27,926 nt of DNA from Thomasclavelia spiroformis (GTDB lineage: Bacteria > Bacillota_I > Bacilli_A > Erysipelotrichales > Coprobacillaceae), in assembly GCA_018369555.1 (NCBI GenBank), contig JAGZCC010000029.1, forward strand, positions 1 to 27,926. Reading direction: 5' to 3'. Numbering within the stretch: the stretch's first letter is position 1; the number at the start of each line of letters is the position of its first letter. Shown here piece by piece: positions 1 to 8,049 of this stretch. A program made the translations under genes and the position numbers. The notes beneath the pieces are model-generated. The model ran no database searches. It had not been told where the DNA came from and saw only the letters and a program-made list of their open reading frames with translations.

Positions 1-175
1 AGTCAATATCTTTTTTCTCTTTTTTTCTTATTTCCTTCCGGCTCTTTCCTCTTCTTTCGAGTGCCTATTTAATTTATCACATTACTTCCTTTTTGTAAAG
101 CCCTTTTTATCTTTTTTCTTCTTTTTTTTATCCAATTATATATAAAGAGACAATTTTATCTTTGCTACCATACTA

Positions 176-625
176 TTAAAAAATTTCTTTACTATCCAAT
201 ATTATTGTTACTGGTCCATCATTATTCAATGATACATCCATCATTGCGCCAAATATACCTTTTTCTACTTTAATTCCTTTTGCTTCTATTTTACTATTAA
301 AATACTCATATAATGGTTTTGCAACTTCAGGTCTTGCTGCTTCTACAAAACTTGGTCTACGTCCCTTTTTACAATTTGCATATAATGTAAATTGCGATAT
401 TGATAAAACACTTCCTTCAACATCTATCAATGATAAATTCATTTTATTTTCTTCATCTTCAAAAACTCTTAAATTAATTAATTTATCTACCATCTTATCC
501 ACAATTTTTTCATCATCGCCATCAGTAATTCCAACTAAAACCATATAGCCTTTTCCTATTTCACCAACCGTCTTCCCATCAACCTTTACATTACTTTGAC
601 TTACTTTTTGTATAACTAACTTCAT
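176..625 (-). CDS. dtd: D-aminoacyl-tRNA deacylase
   Basis: The enzyme hydrolyses D-amino acids mischarged onto tRNA (D-Tyr-tRNA and others, also Gly-tRNA-Ala), acting in the cytoplasm as a homodimer for translation quality control. The 149-residue protein has the full family length. Both signature motifs are present: SQFTL at residues 77-81 and the Gly-cisPro motif as GPVT at 137-140, preceded by NND. The ATG start lies behind a GATAGGTGAATTAA ribosome site. The gene diverges from rarA across 75 bp of AT-rich sequence that carries a minus-facing TATAAT at 666-671 without a clear -35 box. I see no strong terminator downstream. In many Firmicutes dtd follows relA; the window ends too soon to show whether that holds here. 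Confidence 0.97.
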   Translation of the reverse strand: MKLVIQKVSQSNVKVDGKTVGEIGKGYMVLVGITDGDDEKIVDKMVDKLINLRVFEDEENKMNLSLIDVEGSVLSISQFTLYANCKKGRRPSFVEAARPEVAKPLYEYFNSKIEAKGIKVEKGIFGAMMDVSLNNDGPVTIILDSKEIF

Positions 626-700
626 TTAATTCACCTATCTTTCAATGTTTAAAAATGTTATACTTATTATAACTAATTTTTAAAATGAAAGGAAGATAAT

Positions 701-1963
701 ATGATATCAACTCTTGCAAATCGTATGCGCCCCCAAAATTTAAGTGATGTGATTGGTCAACAACATTTAGTTGGCAAAGATTCTATTTTGACAAAAATAG
801 TTGAAAAAAAACATCCATTTTCTATAATTTTATATGGAAATCCTGGCTGTGGAAAAACAACTATTGCAAATGCTTTAGCTAACGATCTTAATATTCCTTG
901 CCGTTTTTTTAACGCTTCAACTGGAAATAAAAAGGAAATGAATATTATTATCGAAGAAGCTAAGCTATCTAATGGTTTATTTATTATCATCGATGAAATT
1001 CATCGATTAAATAAAGCTCGACAAGACGATTTATTATCATATATGGAAAATGGCTTACTTATAGTTGCAGGATGCACTACTTCAAACCCTTTTCATTCAA
1101 TAAATCCTGCAATTCGATCTCGTTGTCATATTTTAGAAGTAAAATCACTAACTATAGATGAGATTATTGATGGCTTAAAAAAAGCTGCAAGTTCTCCAAA
1201 TGGCTTAAATAATCAATATATCATTGATGATGAAGTATTAAATCAAATAGCTAAATCATGTAATGGTGATATTCGTTATGGATATAATTGTTTAGAAATT
1301 TGTTCAATTGTTTGTAAAGATAATCATATTACTCTTGATGATTTAAAACGTAGCTCTATTACAACCAACATTACTTATGATAAAGATGAAGATAATTACT
1401 ACGATACTTTAAGTGGCTTGCAAAAATCTATTAGAGGTAGTGATCCAAATGGGGCAATGTATTATTTTGCAAAATTAATCACAGCTAATGACATTGAATC
1501 TTTAGAAAGAAGATTAATTACTACAGCATACGAAGATATTGGTTTAGCAAACCCAAATGCATGTATGCGTACTGTAATAGCTTTACAAGCAGCAAAAATA
1601 ATTGGTTTTCCTGAAGCACGAATTCCTATTGCTAGTGTAATTATTGACTTATGTTTATCACCAAAATCAAAATCCAGCGAAACTGCAATTGATGCCGCTA
1701 TGTCTTCATTAAACAATCAATCAACTAAAATTCCTGAATACCTTAGACTTACACCTGTAGGATTAGCTGATGATGAAAAATATGATTATAGTCGCCCAGA
1801 ATTATGGGAATATATACAATATCTACCTAAAGAATTAGAAAGAGAACAATTTTACATTCCTTGGATGACAAGTAATTACGAAAAAGCACTTGCTCAAAAT
1901 TATCAACGAATTTTAAAACACGGACGAACAAGTAATATTAAAAAATTAAATCAAACAAAATAG
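701..1963 (+). CDS. rarA: Replication-associated recombination protein A (RarA/MgsA AAA+ ATPase)
   Basis: This is a clamp-loader-like AAA+ ATPase that acts at stalled replication forks with SSB and RecA. The 420-residue protein shows Walker A GNPGCGKTT at 46-54, Walker B with the DEIHRL box at about 98-103, a TTSNP sensor segment near 126-130, and an arginine-finger SRC near 140. The C-terminal half has the conserved family tetramerisation region (AYEDIGLANP and the LTPVGLADDEKYDYSRPE stretch). The ATG follows AAAGGAAGATAAT, a good ribosome site. It is the only plus-strand gene in the first 23 kb and converges on miaA. The two genes share a bidirectional hairpin that begins within the rarA stop codon region. 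Confidence 0.96.
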   Translation: MISTLANRMRPQNLSDVIGQQHLVGKDSILTKIVEKKHPFSIILYGNPGCGKTTIANALANDLNIPCRFFNASTGNKKEMNIIIEEAKLSNGLFIIIDEIHRLNKARQDDLLSYMENGLLIVAGCTTSNPFHSINPAIRSRCHILEVKSLTIDEIIDGLKKAASSPNGLNNQYIIDDEVLNQIAKSCNGDIRYGYNCLEICSIVCKDNHITLDDLKRSSITTNITYDKDEDNYYDTLSGLQKSIRGSDPNGAMYYFAKLITANDIESLERRLITTAYEDIGLANPNACMRTVIALQAAKIIGFPEARIPIASVIIDLCLSPKSKSSETAIDAAMSSLNNQSTKIPEYLRLTPVGLADDEKYDYSRPELWEYIQYLPKELEREQFYIPWMTSNYEKALAQNYQRILKHGRTSNIKKLNQTK

Positions 1964-1993
1964 CATTTAAATTCTAAATTTAAATGCTATTTT
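1957..1993. terminator. Bidirectional terminator between rarA and miaA
   Basis: A perfect 16-bp stem (1957-1972 with 1978-1993) carries a 5-nt loop TCTAA. Each arm begins with AAAA and ends with TTTT, so both directions of transcription read a hairpin followed by U residues. It contains the rarA stop codon (1961-1963) and ends two bases from the miaA stop codon (1995-1997). Confidence 0.85.
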
Positions 1994-1994
1994 C

Positions 1995-2921
1995 TTATAA
2001 AATTTTATCACATTTTAAATATTTAATAACCTCTTCTACCGTAACATTAAAATCAACCAAATTAACATCAAACCACTTAACAGGCATCTGATTATTAAAC
2101 CATGTATATTGCCGTTTAGCATAATTACGAGAATTCTTTTTTATCAATTCAATTGTTTCATCAAAATCTTGTACACCTTGATAGTATGCAAACCATTCTT
2201 TATAACCTATAGCTTTCATACTTTGAAGATCAGCAGAAAGATTCTTTTTCATTAACATATCTATTTCATTTAATAAACCTTGTTGAACCATTAAATCAAC
2301 TCGCTGATTAATTCGTTTATATAAAATATCTCTTTCTAATGTTAATCCAATAAATTTTGCATCATAAATTAATTCATGACTTTGTCTAGCTAAAGTTTCA
2401 CTTTTCTTTACCCCTGTACTTTCATAAATAGCAATCGCTCTTAAAACACGTTGACGATTATTAGGATGTAATTGATTTGCTGATAAACAATCTATTTCCA
2501 TTAAATGATTATACAACTCATCATTAGTATAATCTTTATATTTCTCAACATATTCTTGATGTTCAATTTGACTATCACTAAATTCATAATCATATAATGC
2601 TGCTTTTATATATAATCCCGTTCCTCCTACAATAACTGGAATTTTATTACGACTATTTATTTCTTTTATTTTTAATCTAACCTCATCTTGAAAATCTTTT
2701 ACACTATAGCTTTCACTAGGCTCTTTAATATCAATTAAATGATGAGTAATTCCTTCCATTTCATCACTTGTCACTTTAGCAGTTCCAATATTCATCATTT
2801 TATAAATTTGCATTGAATCTCCACTAATTACTTCACCATTAAGATATTTTGCTAAAGCAACTCCCATTTTAGTCTTACCAACTCCAGTTGGTCCCACTAC
2901 AACAATAACTTTTTCCATCAT
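1995..2921 (-). CDS. miaA: tRNA dimethylallyltransferase
   Basis: MiaA transfers dimethylallyl from DMAPP to N6 of A37 in tRNAs reading UNN codons. The product is the substrate of MiaB, also encoded in this window. The 308-residue length is normal. Visible motifs are the P-loop GPTGVGKT at 10-17, SGDSMQIY at 33-40 with the catalytic-site Asp, GGTGLYIKAALY at 99-110, and the tRNA-binding segment with NNRQRVLRAIAIYE. The first ATG overlaps the mutL stop codon by one base (TAATG), which indicates translational coupling; a second in-frame ATG follows at once. It is the last gene of mutS-mutL-miaA. Its usual Bacillus partner hfq does not follow here. Confidence 0.97.
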   Translation of the reverse strand: MMEKVIVVVGPTGVGKTKMGVALAKYLNGEVISGDSMQIYKMMNIGTAKVTSDEMEGITHHLIDIKEPSESYSVKDFQDEVRLKIKEINSRNKIPVIVGGTGLYIKAALYDYEFSDSQIEHQEYVEKYKDYTNDELYNHLMEIDCLSANQLHPNNRQRVLRAIAIYESTGVKKSETLARQSHELIYDAKFIGLTLERDILYKRINQRVDLMVQQGLLNEIDMLMKKNLSADLQSMKAIGYKEWFAYYQGVQDFDETIELIKKNSRNYAKRQYTWFNNQMPVKWFDVNLVDFNVTVEEVIKYLKCDKIL

Positions 2922-4726
2922 TACACCCGCTTAAATAGTTTTTCAATTTCATATGTCGAATAATAAATAATCGTTGGCCTACCATGAGGACATACATATG
3001 GATTATCACAACACATTAACTTATCAATTAAATTTTGCATTCCTTCTTGCGATAAATATGTATTAGCCTTTAAAGAAGCTTTACAACTTAGTGTAGCAAT
3101 CGCATGTTCTTGTAACTTAATAACGTCCACTTTATTATCGTACAGTAATTGTGTTATCATATCTTCAATAAAAACATGCTCATCAATATTTTGCATCCAC
3201 ATCGGTAATTGTTTTAAAACATAGCCACTATCACCAAAAATCTCTAAATTAATTCCTAATTTAGCTAACATTGATTTTCTTTCTTCAATTATTAAAAACT
3301 CACTCATTGGATATTCTAAAGTAATAGGTACCAACAAGTCTCTCATCGATAAATCAAGATTTGTATATTTTTCCAAATAATATTCATAATTTATCCTTTC
3401 CTGACCCGCATGCTGATCAACTATATACATTCCACTTTCATCTTCACAAATAATATAACTTCCATGAATTTGACCTTTAACTAACAATTTCTTCTTCATT
3501 ATTTTAGGTTGTACATTACTTTTAACTATTTGTTTATCTGGAATAAGATACTCTTTCTTTGATTCATTTACCATGTCTTTTTTATTTTCTAAAATTGTTT
3601 CTTGATATCCTATTTCATTTATAATATTTTCGTTTTCTATTTTATCATTATCAGATTCAGTATATTTAAATTCAAAATCCATTTGTTGTAAATCAGGAAC
3701 AAATTTAGGCTTATTATTAACTACTGGTGGTGAATATGTAAGATTAACTTTAGATAAAGCAGCACTTATTCCTTGATATACCAAGTCTTTTAATTTATAT
3801 TCTTTAGAAAATCTTACTTCTAATTTTGAGGGGTGAACATTTACATCAACTAAAAATGGATCTATTTCAATATTAACAATAGCAATAGGAAAACGTTTAT
3901 CTGCAAGATATTGGCGATATGCATTATTTATACTATCAGCAGTTATTTTATTTTTAACAACTCTAGAATTTACCATTGTTACAATATGATTTTTATTAGC
4001 ACGATTAATATCAATTTTTGAAATAAAGCCAGAAATTGTAAATTCATCATCATCAAAATTAACTGGTATCATATTTTTAGCAACATTTAATCCATATATG
4101 TTAGAAATCACTTCTAACAAATTCCCATTGCCATTTGTTTTATAAACTATTTTTCCATTATTTATTAATGTAAATGAAATATCTGGATGTGAAAGTGATA
4201 AACGCTCTAAATAAGTTTGAATATTTGAAAACTCTGCATTAATTGATCGAATATATTTTAAACGTGCTGGTACGTTTTGAAATAATTTTTTTACTTTTAT
4301 ATCAGTACCTTTTTTACAATCACTTTCTTCACAATTAACAAACTTACCATATTGATATATTACCCTTGTTCCTTTTTCACCTGTACTTGTTTTTAGTTCA
4401 AAGTTACTAATTGATGCAATTGAAGGTATTGCCTCTCCACGGAATCCTAATGTTTGTATACAAAATAAATCTTGGTCATCTTTTATTTTACTTGTAGCAT
4501 GACGACTAAAGCATAATAAAGCATCTTCTTTTATCATTCCTTGACCATTATCAATTACTTGAATTAAATTTAGCCCTCCTTCTTCAATAATAACATCAAT
4601 TTTATTACTATTTGCATCAATACTATTTTCAACTAATTCTTTTACTACATTTGCAGGTCTTTCAATTACTTCTCCAGCAGCAATTTTATTAGCTAAAATA
4701 TCATCAAGTTGTTTTATTTTTTGCAA
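2921..4726 (-). CDS. mutL: DNA mismatch repair protein MutL (endonuclease type)
   Basis: MutL couples MutS mismatch recognition to strand nicking. The N-terminal GHKL ATPase shows ELVENSIDA at about 30-38, DNGQGM at 59-64 and GFRGEA at 94-99. The C-terminal domain carries the metal-dependent nuclease motif DQHA-xx-E-xxxx-E (437-448), SCKAS (about 547) and CPHGRP (579-584), so it is the nicking type found where MutH is absent. The frame opens with GTG at 4735, inside the mutS stop overlap. I prefer TTG at 4726: AGTAGGTGAT then sits 9 nt upstream, and the protein begins MQKIKQLDD like other MutL proteins (601 residues). The spot aligned to the beta-clamp box Qxx[LI]xP reads RDLLVP, with Arg for Gln. 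Confidence 0.95.
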   Translation of the reverse strand: MQKIKQLDDILANKIAAGEVIERPANVVKELVENSIDANSNKIDVIIEEGGLNLIQVIDNGQGMIKEDALLCFSRHATSKIKDDQDLFCIQTLGFRGEAIPSIASISNFELKTSTGEKGTRVIYQYGKFVNCEESDCKKGTDIKVKKLFQNVPARLKYIRSINAEFSNIQTYLERLSLSHPDISFTLINNGKIVYKTNGNGNLLEVISNIYGLNVAKNMIPVNFDDDEFTISGFISKIDINRANKNHIVTMVNSRVVKNKITADSINNAYRQYLADKRFPIAIVNIEIDPFLVDVNVHPSKLEVRFSKEYKLKDLVYQGISAALSKVNLTYSPPVVNNKPKFVPDLQQMDFEFKYTESDNDKIENENIINEIGYQETILENKKDMVNESKKEYLIPDKQIVKSNVQPKIMKKKLLVKGQIHGSYIICEDESGMYIVDQHAGQERINYEYYLEKYTNLDLSMRDLLVPITLEYPMSEFLIIEERKSMLAKLGINLEIFGDSGYVLKQLPMWMQNIDEHVFIEDMITQLLYDNKVDVIKLQEHAIATLSCKASLKANTYLSQEGMQNLIDKLMCCDNPYVCPHGRPTIIYYSTYEIEKLFKRV

Positions 4727-4731
4727 AAATA

Positions 4732-7245
4732 TCACCTACTTTCATTTAATTTTTTTAACTCTATCAATGTTGATAACGCTTCTAGAGGAGATAAAGTCAT
4801 TGGATCTATTTTATCAAGATATTTTTCTACTTCACTTTTTGTAATTATCGGTACCTCTTTTATCTTATTACTACTTAAATGATGTTCAATATTATTTTCT
4901 TCTAAACTTTCTAGCAGAGTATTAGCACGATTCAATATAGCATTGGGCAATTTTGCCAATTTAGCAACATTAATTCCATATGATTTATTTGAACGACCTG
5001 GTTTAATACGATATAAAAATACTAAATTATCATTTTCAATCGATGCACTTGCATGAACATTTTTAATCCCTAAATTCTTTTCTTCTAAAAATGTTAACTC
5101 ATGATAATGAGTTGAAAATAGTGTAATACATTTAATTGAAGTTGCAATATATTCAATCATTGATTGAGCAATTGCCATTCCATCAAACGTTGCTGTTCCT
5201 CTACCAATTTCATCAAAAATAATTAATGATTTTTCTGTTGCATATCTTAAGGCATTATTTGCTTCCAACATTTCAACCATAAATGTAGATTGTCCAGAAA
5301 TTAAATCATCACTTGCTCCAATACGAGTAAAAATTTGGTCAAAAATAGGAATATCCGCTTTACTACAAGGAACAAAACAACCAATTTGACCCATTAAAGC
5401 AATTAACGCAATTTGTCGCATATACGTTGATTTACCACCCATATTAGGCCCTGTAATTAACAATACTGGATTTTCATTATCAATATCGATATCATTAGAT
5501 ACATACGTCCTTTGTGACATAACTTTTTCAATTATTCCATGACGACCATCAACTATTTTTAAAATTTTTTCTTGATTAAAAATAGGTCGAACATAACTAT
5601 TCTCACTTGATAATACCGCCATTGATTGATAAACATCTACCATTGCTACTATTTTAGCAACGTCTTGAAGCACATGAACGTCATTTTTTATATAATCACG
5701 AATTTGAGTAAATAATACGTATTCTAATTTAATCATTTTATCTTGTGCACTTAATAATTTTGATTCCATTTCCTTTAATTCAGGTGTAACAAACCGTTCA
5801 GCATTCGCTAAGCTTTGCTTACGTGTATAATTAAATTCATCTTTAACTAATGGTAAATTAGCTTTAGTTACTTCTATATAATACCCAAAAACTCGATTAT
5901 ATCCAATTTTTAATCCCTTTATCCCTGTTCTTTCGCGCTCTTTTTGTTCAAAACTTGCTAACCATTGTTTTCCATGATCACGTATATATCGTAACTCATC
6001 TAACTCCTCATTAAAACCATCTTTTATAATTCCACCATCTTTTATTGTTAACGGTGGATTATCAATAATCGCTTTATCTACTAATTCACAAATATAATTC
6101 AAATCTACAAGTCTATTTGCTAACTCATCTAATAATGGTTCATTTATTGATAATAATTGTCCTTTTAATTCCGGTAAAACTTTTAAAGAGTTACTAATCC
6201 ATTTTAAATCTCGAGCATTAATATTTCCAAAAGCAATTCTTGATGATAATCTTTCTAAATCATAGATATCTTTTAAAATTTCTTTAATACTTTCTCTTTG
6301 AATAAAGTTATTAGTAAATATTTCGACAATATCCAAACGCTTTTCTATTCTAGTCTGACTAATTAATGGTCTTTCAATCCATTGTTTTAACAATCTAGAG
6401 CCCATCGCTGTTTTTGTTTGATCTAACAACCAATATAAACTACCATATTTTTCATTAGATTTACTATTTGCTGTTAATTCCAAAGCTTTTCTAGTATATA
6501 TATCCATAGTTAAATATTCATTATTATCAATTTCTTCTATTTTTTGAAGATGCTCTAATTCTCTTTTTTGCGTATCTAATAGATAGTTTAATAATAGCGA
6601 TGCTGTTTTTCTTTGTTTTAAATCACTTATATCACTAAAAATCTTATCATATTTATCATTATATTTATCACTAGGAAATGATGAAGATAAAATATCTTTA
6701 AATTCAAATAATTGTTCTGGCAAACAAACAATTTCTTTAACTGCCATCATTTGTAATTGATTTAATAATAATTTTTCTTTTTTATCGATATTAACAACAC
6801 TAAACTCACCAGTAGAAATATCACAAAAAGCAAGTGTATAATTAAAATCAAACTCTTCAATTGCTGCAATATAGTTATTTTTATTATTAGTTAGTGATTC
6901 ATCAAAAATTGTACCTGGTGTAATAATTTGAACTACACCACGTTCAACAATCCCTTTTTTTCCTGGTTCACTTAACTGTTCAACAATGGCAACCTTATGT
7001 CCGTTATCCACCAATTTTTGAATATACGTTGCCGCTGAATGAAAAGGTACACCACACATTGGAACTCTTTCAGCAACTCCAGCATTTTTTCCAGTTAATG
7101 CAATTTCCAATTCTTTAGAAACTAAAATTGCATCATCAAAAAACATCTCATAAAAATCACCTAATCTAAACATTACTATTGCATCTTGATTTTCTTCTTT
7201 TATTGATAAATACTGCATCATCATTGGGCTATATTTAGGTTTCAT
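4732..7245 (-). CDS. mutS: DNA mismatch repair protein MutS
   Basis: MutS recognises mismatches and small loops as a dimer and becomes an ATP-bound sliding clamp that recruits MutL. The 837 residues include the mismatch-binding Phe-x-Glu in GDFYEMF (29-35), Walker A GPNMGGKST (599-607), Walker B IIFDEIGRGTATFDG (about 675-689) and STHYHEL (711-717). The length fits MutS1, not MutS2. The ATG follows GTGGAGTAAATGT. The stop codon overlaps the start region of mutL, so the two are coupled. A promoter with an extended -10 sits directly after the cotE terminator, making mutS-mutL-miaA its own unit. In Bacillus too, mutSL follows cotE. Confidence 0.98.
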   Translation of the reverse strand: MKPKYSPMMMQYLSIKEENQDAIVMFRLGDFYEMFFDDAILVSKELEIALTGKNAGVAERVPMCGVPFHSAATYIQKLVDNGHKVAIVEQLSEPGKKGIVERGVVQIITPGTIFDESLTNNKNNYIAAIEEFDFNYTLAFCDISTGEFSVVNIDKKEKLLLNQLQMMAVKEIVCLPEQLFEFKDILSSSFPSDKYNDKYDKIFSDISDLKQRKTASLLLNYLLDTQKRELEHLQKIEEIDNNEYLTMDIYTRKALELTANSKSNEKYGSLYWLLDQTKTAMGSRLLKQWIERPLISQTRIEKRLDIVEIFTNNFIQRESIKEILKDIYDLERLSSRIAFGNINARDLKWISNSLKVLPELKGQLLSINEPLLDELANRLVDLNYICELVDKAIIDNPPLTIKDGGIIKDGFNEELDELRYIRDHGKQWLASFEQKERERTGIKGLKIGYNRVFGYYIEVTKANLPLVKDEFNYTRKQSLANAERFVTPELKEMESKLLSAQDKMIKLEYVLFTQIRDYIKNDVHVLQDVAKIVAMVDVYQSMAVLSSENSYVRPIFNQEKILKIVDGRHGIIEKVMSQRTYVSNDIDIDNENPVLLITGPNMGGKSTYMRQIALIALMGQIGCFVPCSKADIPIFDQIFTRIGASDDLISGQSTFMVEMLEANNALRYATEKSLIIFDEIGRGTATFDGMAIAQSMIEYIATSIKCITLFSTHYHELTFLEEKNLGIKNVHASASIENDNLVFLYRIKPGRSNKSYGINVAKLAKLPNAILNRANTLLESLEENNIEHHLSSNKIKEVPIITKSEVEKYLDKIDPMTLSPLEALSTLIELKKLNESR

Positions 7246-7277
7246 ACATTTACTCCACTTCTAAAAATTACTTCCCC

Positions 7278-7286
7278 ATTATAACA
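7278..7286 (-). promoter_or_regulatory. Extended -10 of the mutS-mutL-miaA promoter
   Basis: On the minus strand the sequence reads TGTTATAAT, a full TATAAT with the TGn extension, about 33 bp ahead of the mutS start codon. No good -35 is visible; the U-tract DNA of the cotE terminator occupies that position. Confidence 0.6.
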
Positions 7287-7291
7287 TAACT

Positions 7292-7317
7292 AAAAAAAGA
7301 AAAAAGGCTTACGCCTT
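7292..7317 (-). terminator. Rho-independent terminator of cotE
   Basis: On the minus strand the stem AAGGC-GTAA-GCCTT is followed by TTTTCTTTTTTT. The 5' arm starts inside the cotE stop codon. Confidence 0.85.
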
Positions 7318-7810
7318 ATTTAATAAATTTTTCATCAACAGTAATATTATCTAGTTCATCCCATGATTCATTTTCTACTTTTGTTTCAACTCTCATTGTT
7401 GTTTTTCCTATTACACTTAATGATATTTCTTTTTCTATTTCAATTATAATATCTTTTTTCGATTTATTTACACCAATACATTTAGGCTCGCGATTACACA
7501 CAACCATAATTTCATCATTTTCATTAAAATCACGACTATCTTTTCTAACTAAGTCTAGATCATTTACATAACTAACAGTTTGTTTTAAAACGTTACTATC
7601 ATCATCATCACTATACCAAATATGAACATCAAAAGTTCCTAATACAACCGGTTGACCATTTCTAAAAGTCGCATTATAGCGATGATTTGTAATCCAACAT
7701 CCTAGTATTTTATCATAGTTTTCTATTACAAAAGGATATTTATTTAGGGTTCTTTTTTTCCCTTTAGCAATAACTGCTTGAGTAATGATTTCACGAATAT
7801 TATTTGCCAT
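7316..7810 (-). CDS. cotE: Spore coat morphogenetic protein CotE
   Basis: CotE organises the outer spore coat in the mother cell. The 164 residues match the Bacillus protein in its core: REIITQAVIAKGKK near the start, ILGCWITNHRYNA, and the FDVHIWYS beta segment, each close to the Bacillus version (REIITKAV-AKGRK, ILGGWIINHKY, DINVWYS). The long acidic tail of Bacillus CotE is reduced here to a short segment ending DELDNITVDEKFIK. The frame is open upstream to 7867, but ATG at 7810 is the start because AGGTGAGAAC precedes it and the product then begins MANNIREII. Position agrees with function: in B. subtilis cotE lies between ymcA and mutS. A sigma-E-like promoter and a terminator make it a single-gene unit. 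Confidence 0.9.
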   Translation of the reverse strand: MANNIREIITQAVIAKGKKRTLNKYPFVIENYDKILGCWITNHRYNATFRNGQPVVLGTFDVHIWYSDDDDSNVLKQTVSYVNDLDLVRKDSRDFNENDEIMVVCNREPKCIGVNKSKKDIIIEIEKEISLSVIGKTTMRVETKVENESWDELDNITVDEKFIK

Positions 7811-7825
7811 GTTCTCACCTATTTT

Positions 7826-7854
7826 AATATATGCAAATTTCTTTAAAAAATATA
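7826..7854 (-). promoter_or_regulatory. Candidate sigma-E promoter of cotE
   Basis: The minus strand shows TATATTT, then 14 bp, then CATATATT. The sporulation sigma-E consensus is KMATATTT / 14 bp / CATACAnT, so the spacing is exact and the -10 has one mismatch. CATATATTA also fits the sigma-K -10 (CATAnnnTA), but no matching -35 is present. The -10 lies close to the ribosome site, giving a leader of only about 10 nt, which lowers confidence. Confidence 0.5.
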
Positions 7855-7985
7855 CCATAAAAGACACTTTTTGTAATATTCTAATTAAATTATCTTTGTA
7901 AAAATAACAATAAACATTATAAGCGGCTTCATTAAAATCTAAGATGCCTCGTAATATTGATATTTACAAAAAATTTATAATAAAA

Positions 7986-8023
7986 AAGTATGTTTTCTTA
8001 AATCAAATAAGATAAACATACTT
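7986..8023 (-). terminator. Terminator of guaB
   Basis: On the minus strand AAGTATGTTT continues as TATCTTA and pairs with TTAAGAAAACATACTT with a single bulged base; a TTTTTA run follows. It lies 26 bp past the guaB stop codon. Confidence 0.85.
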
Positions 8024-8049
8024 TCATTTACATATTTAGAGACTTAAAA

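Noticed and set aside
7868..7985. Short reading frame starting ATGAAGCCG on the minus strand before cotE, as a leader peptide
   Set aside because: Fifteen codons, no ribosome site, and no paired attenuator structure beside it.
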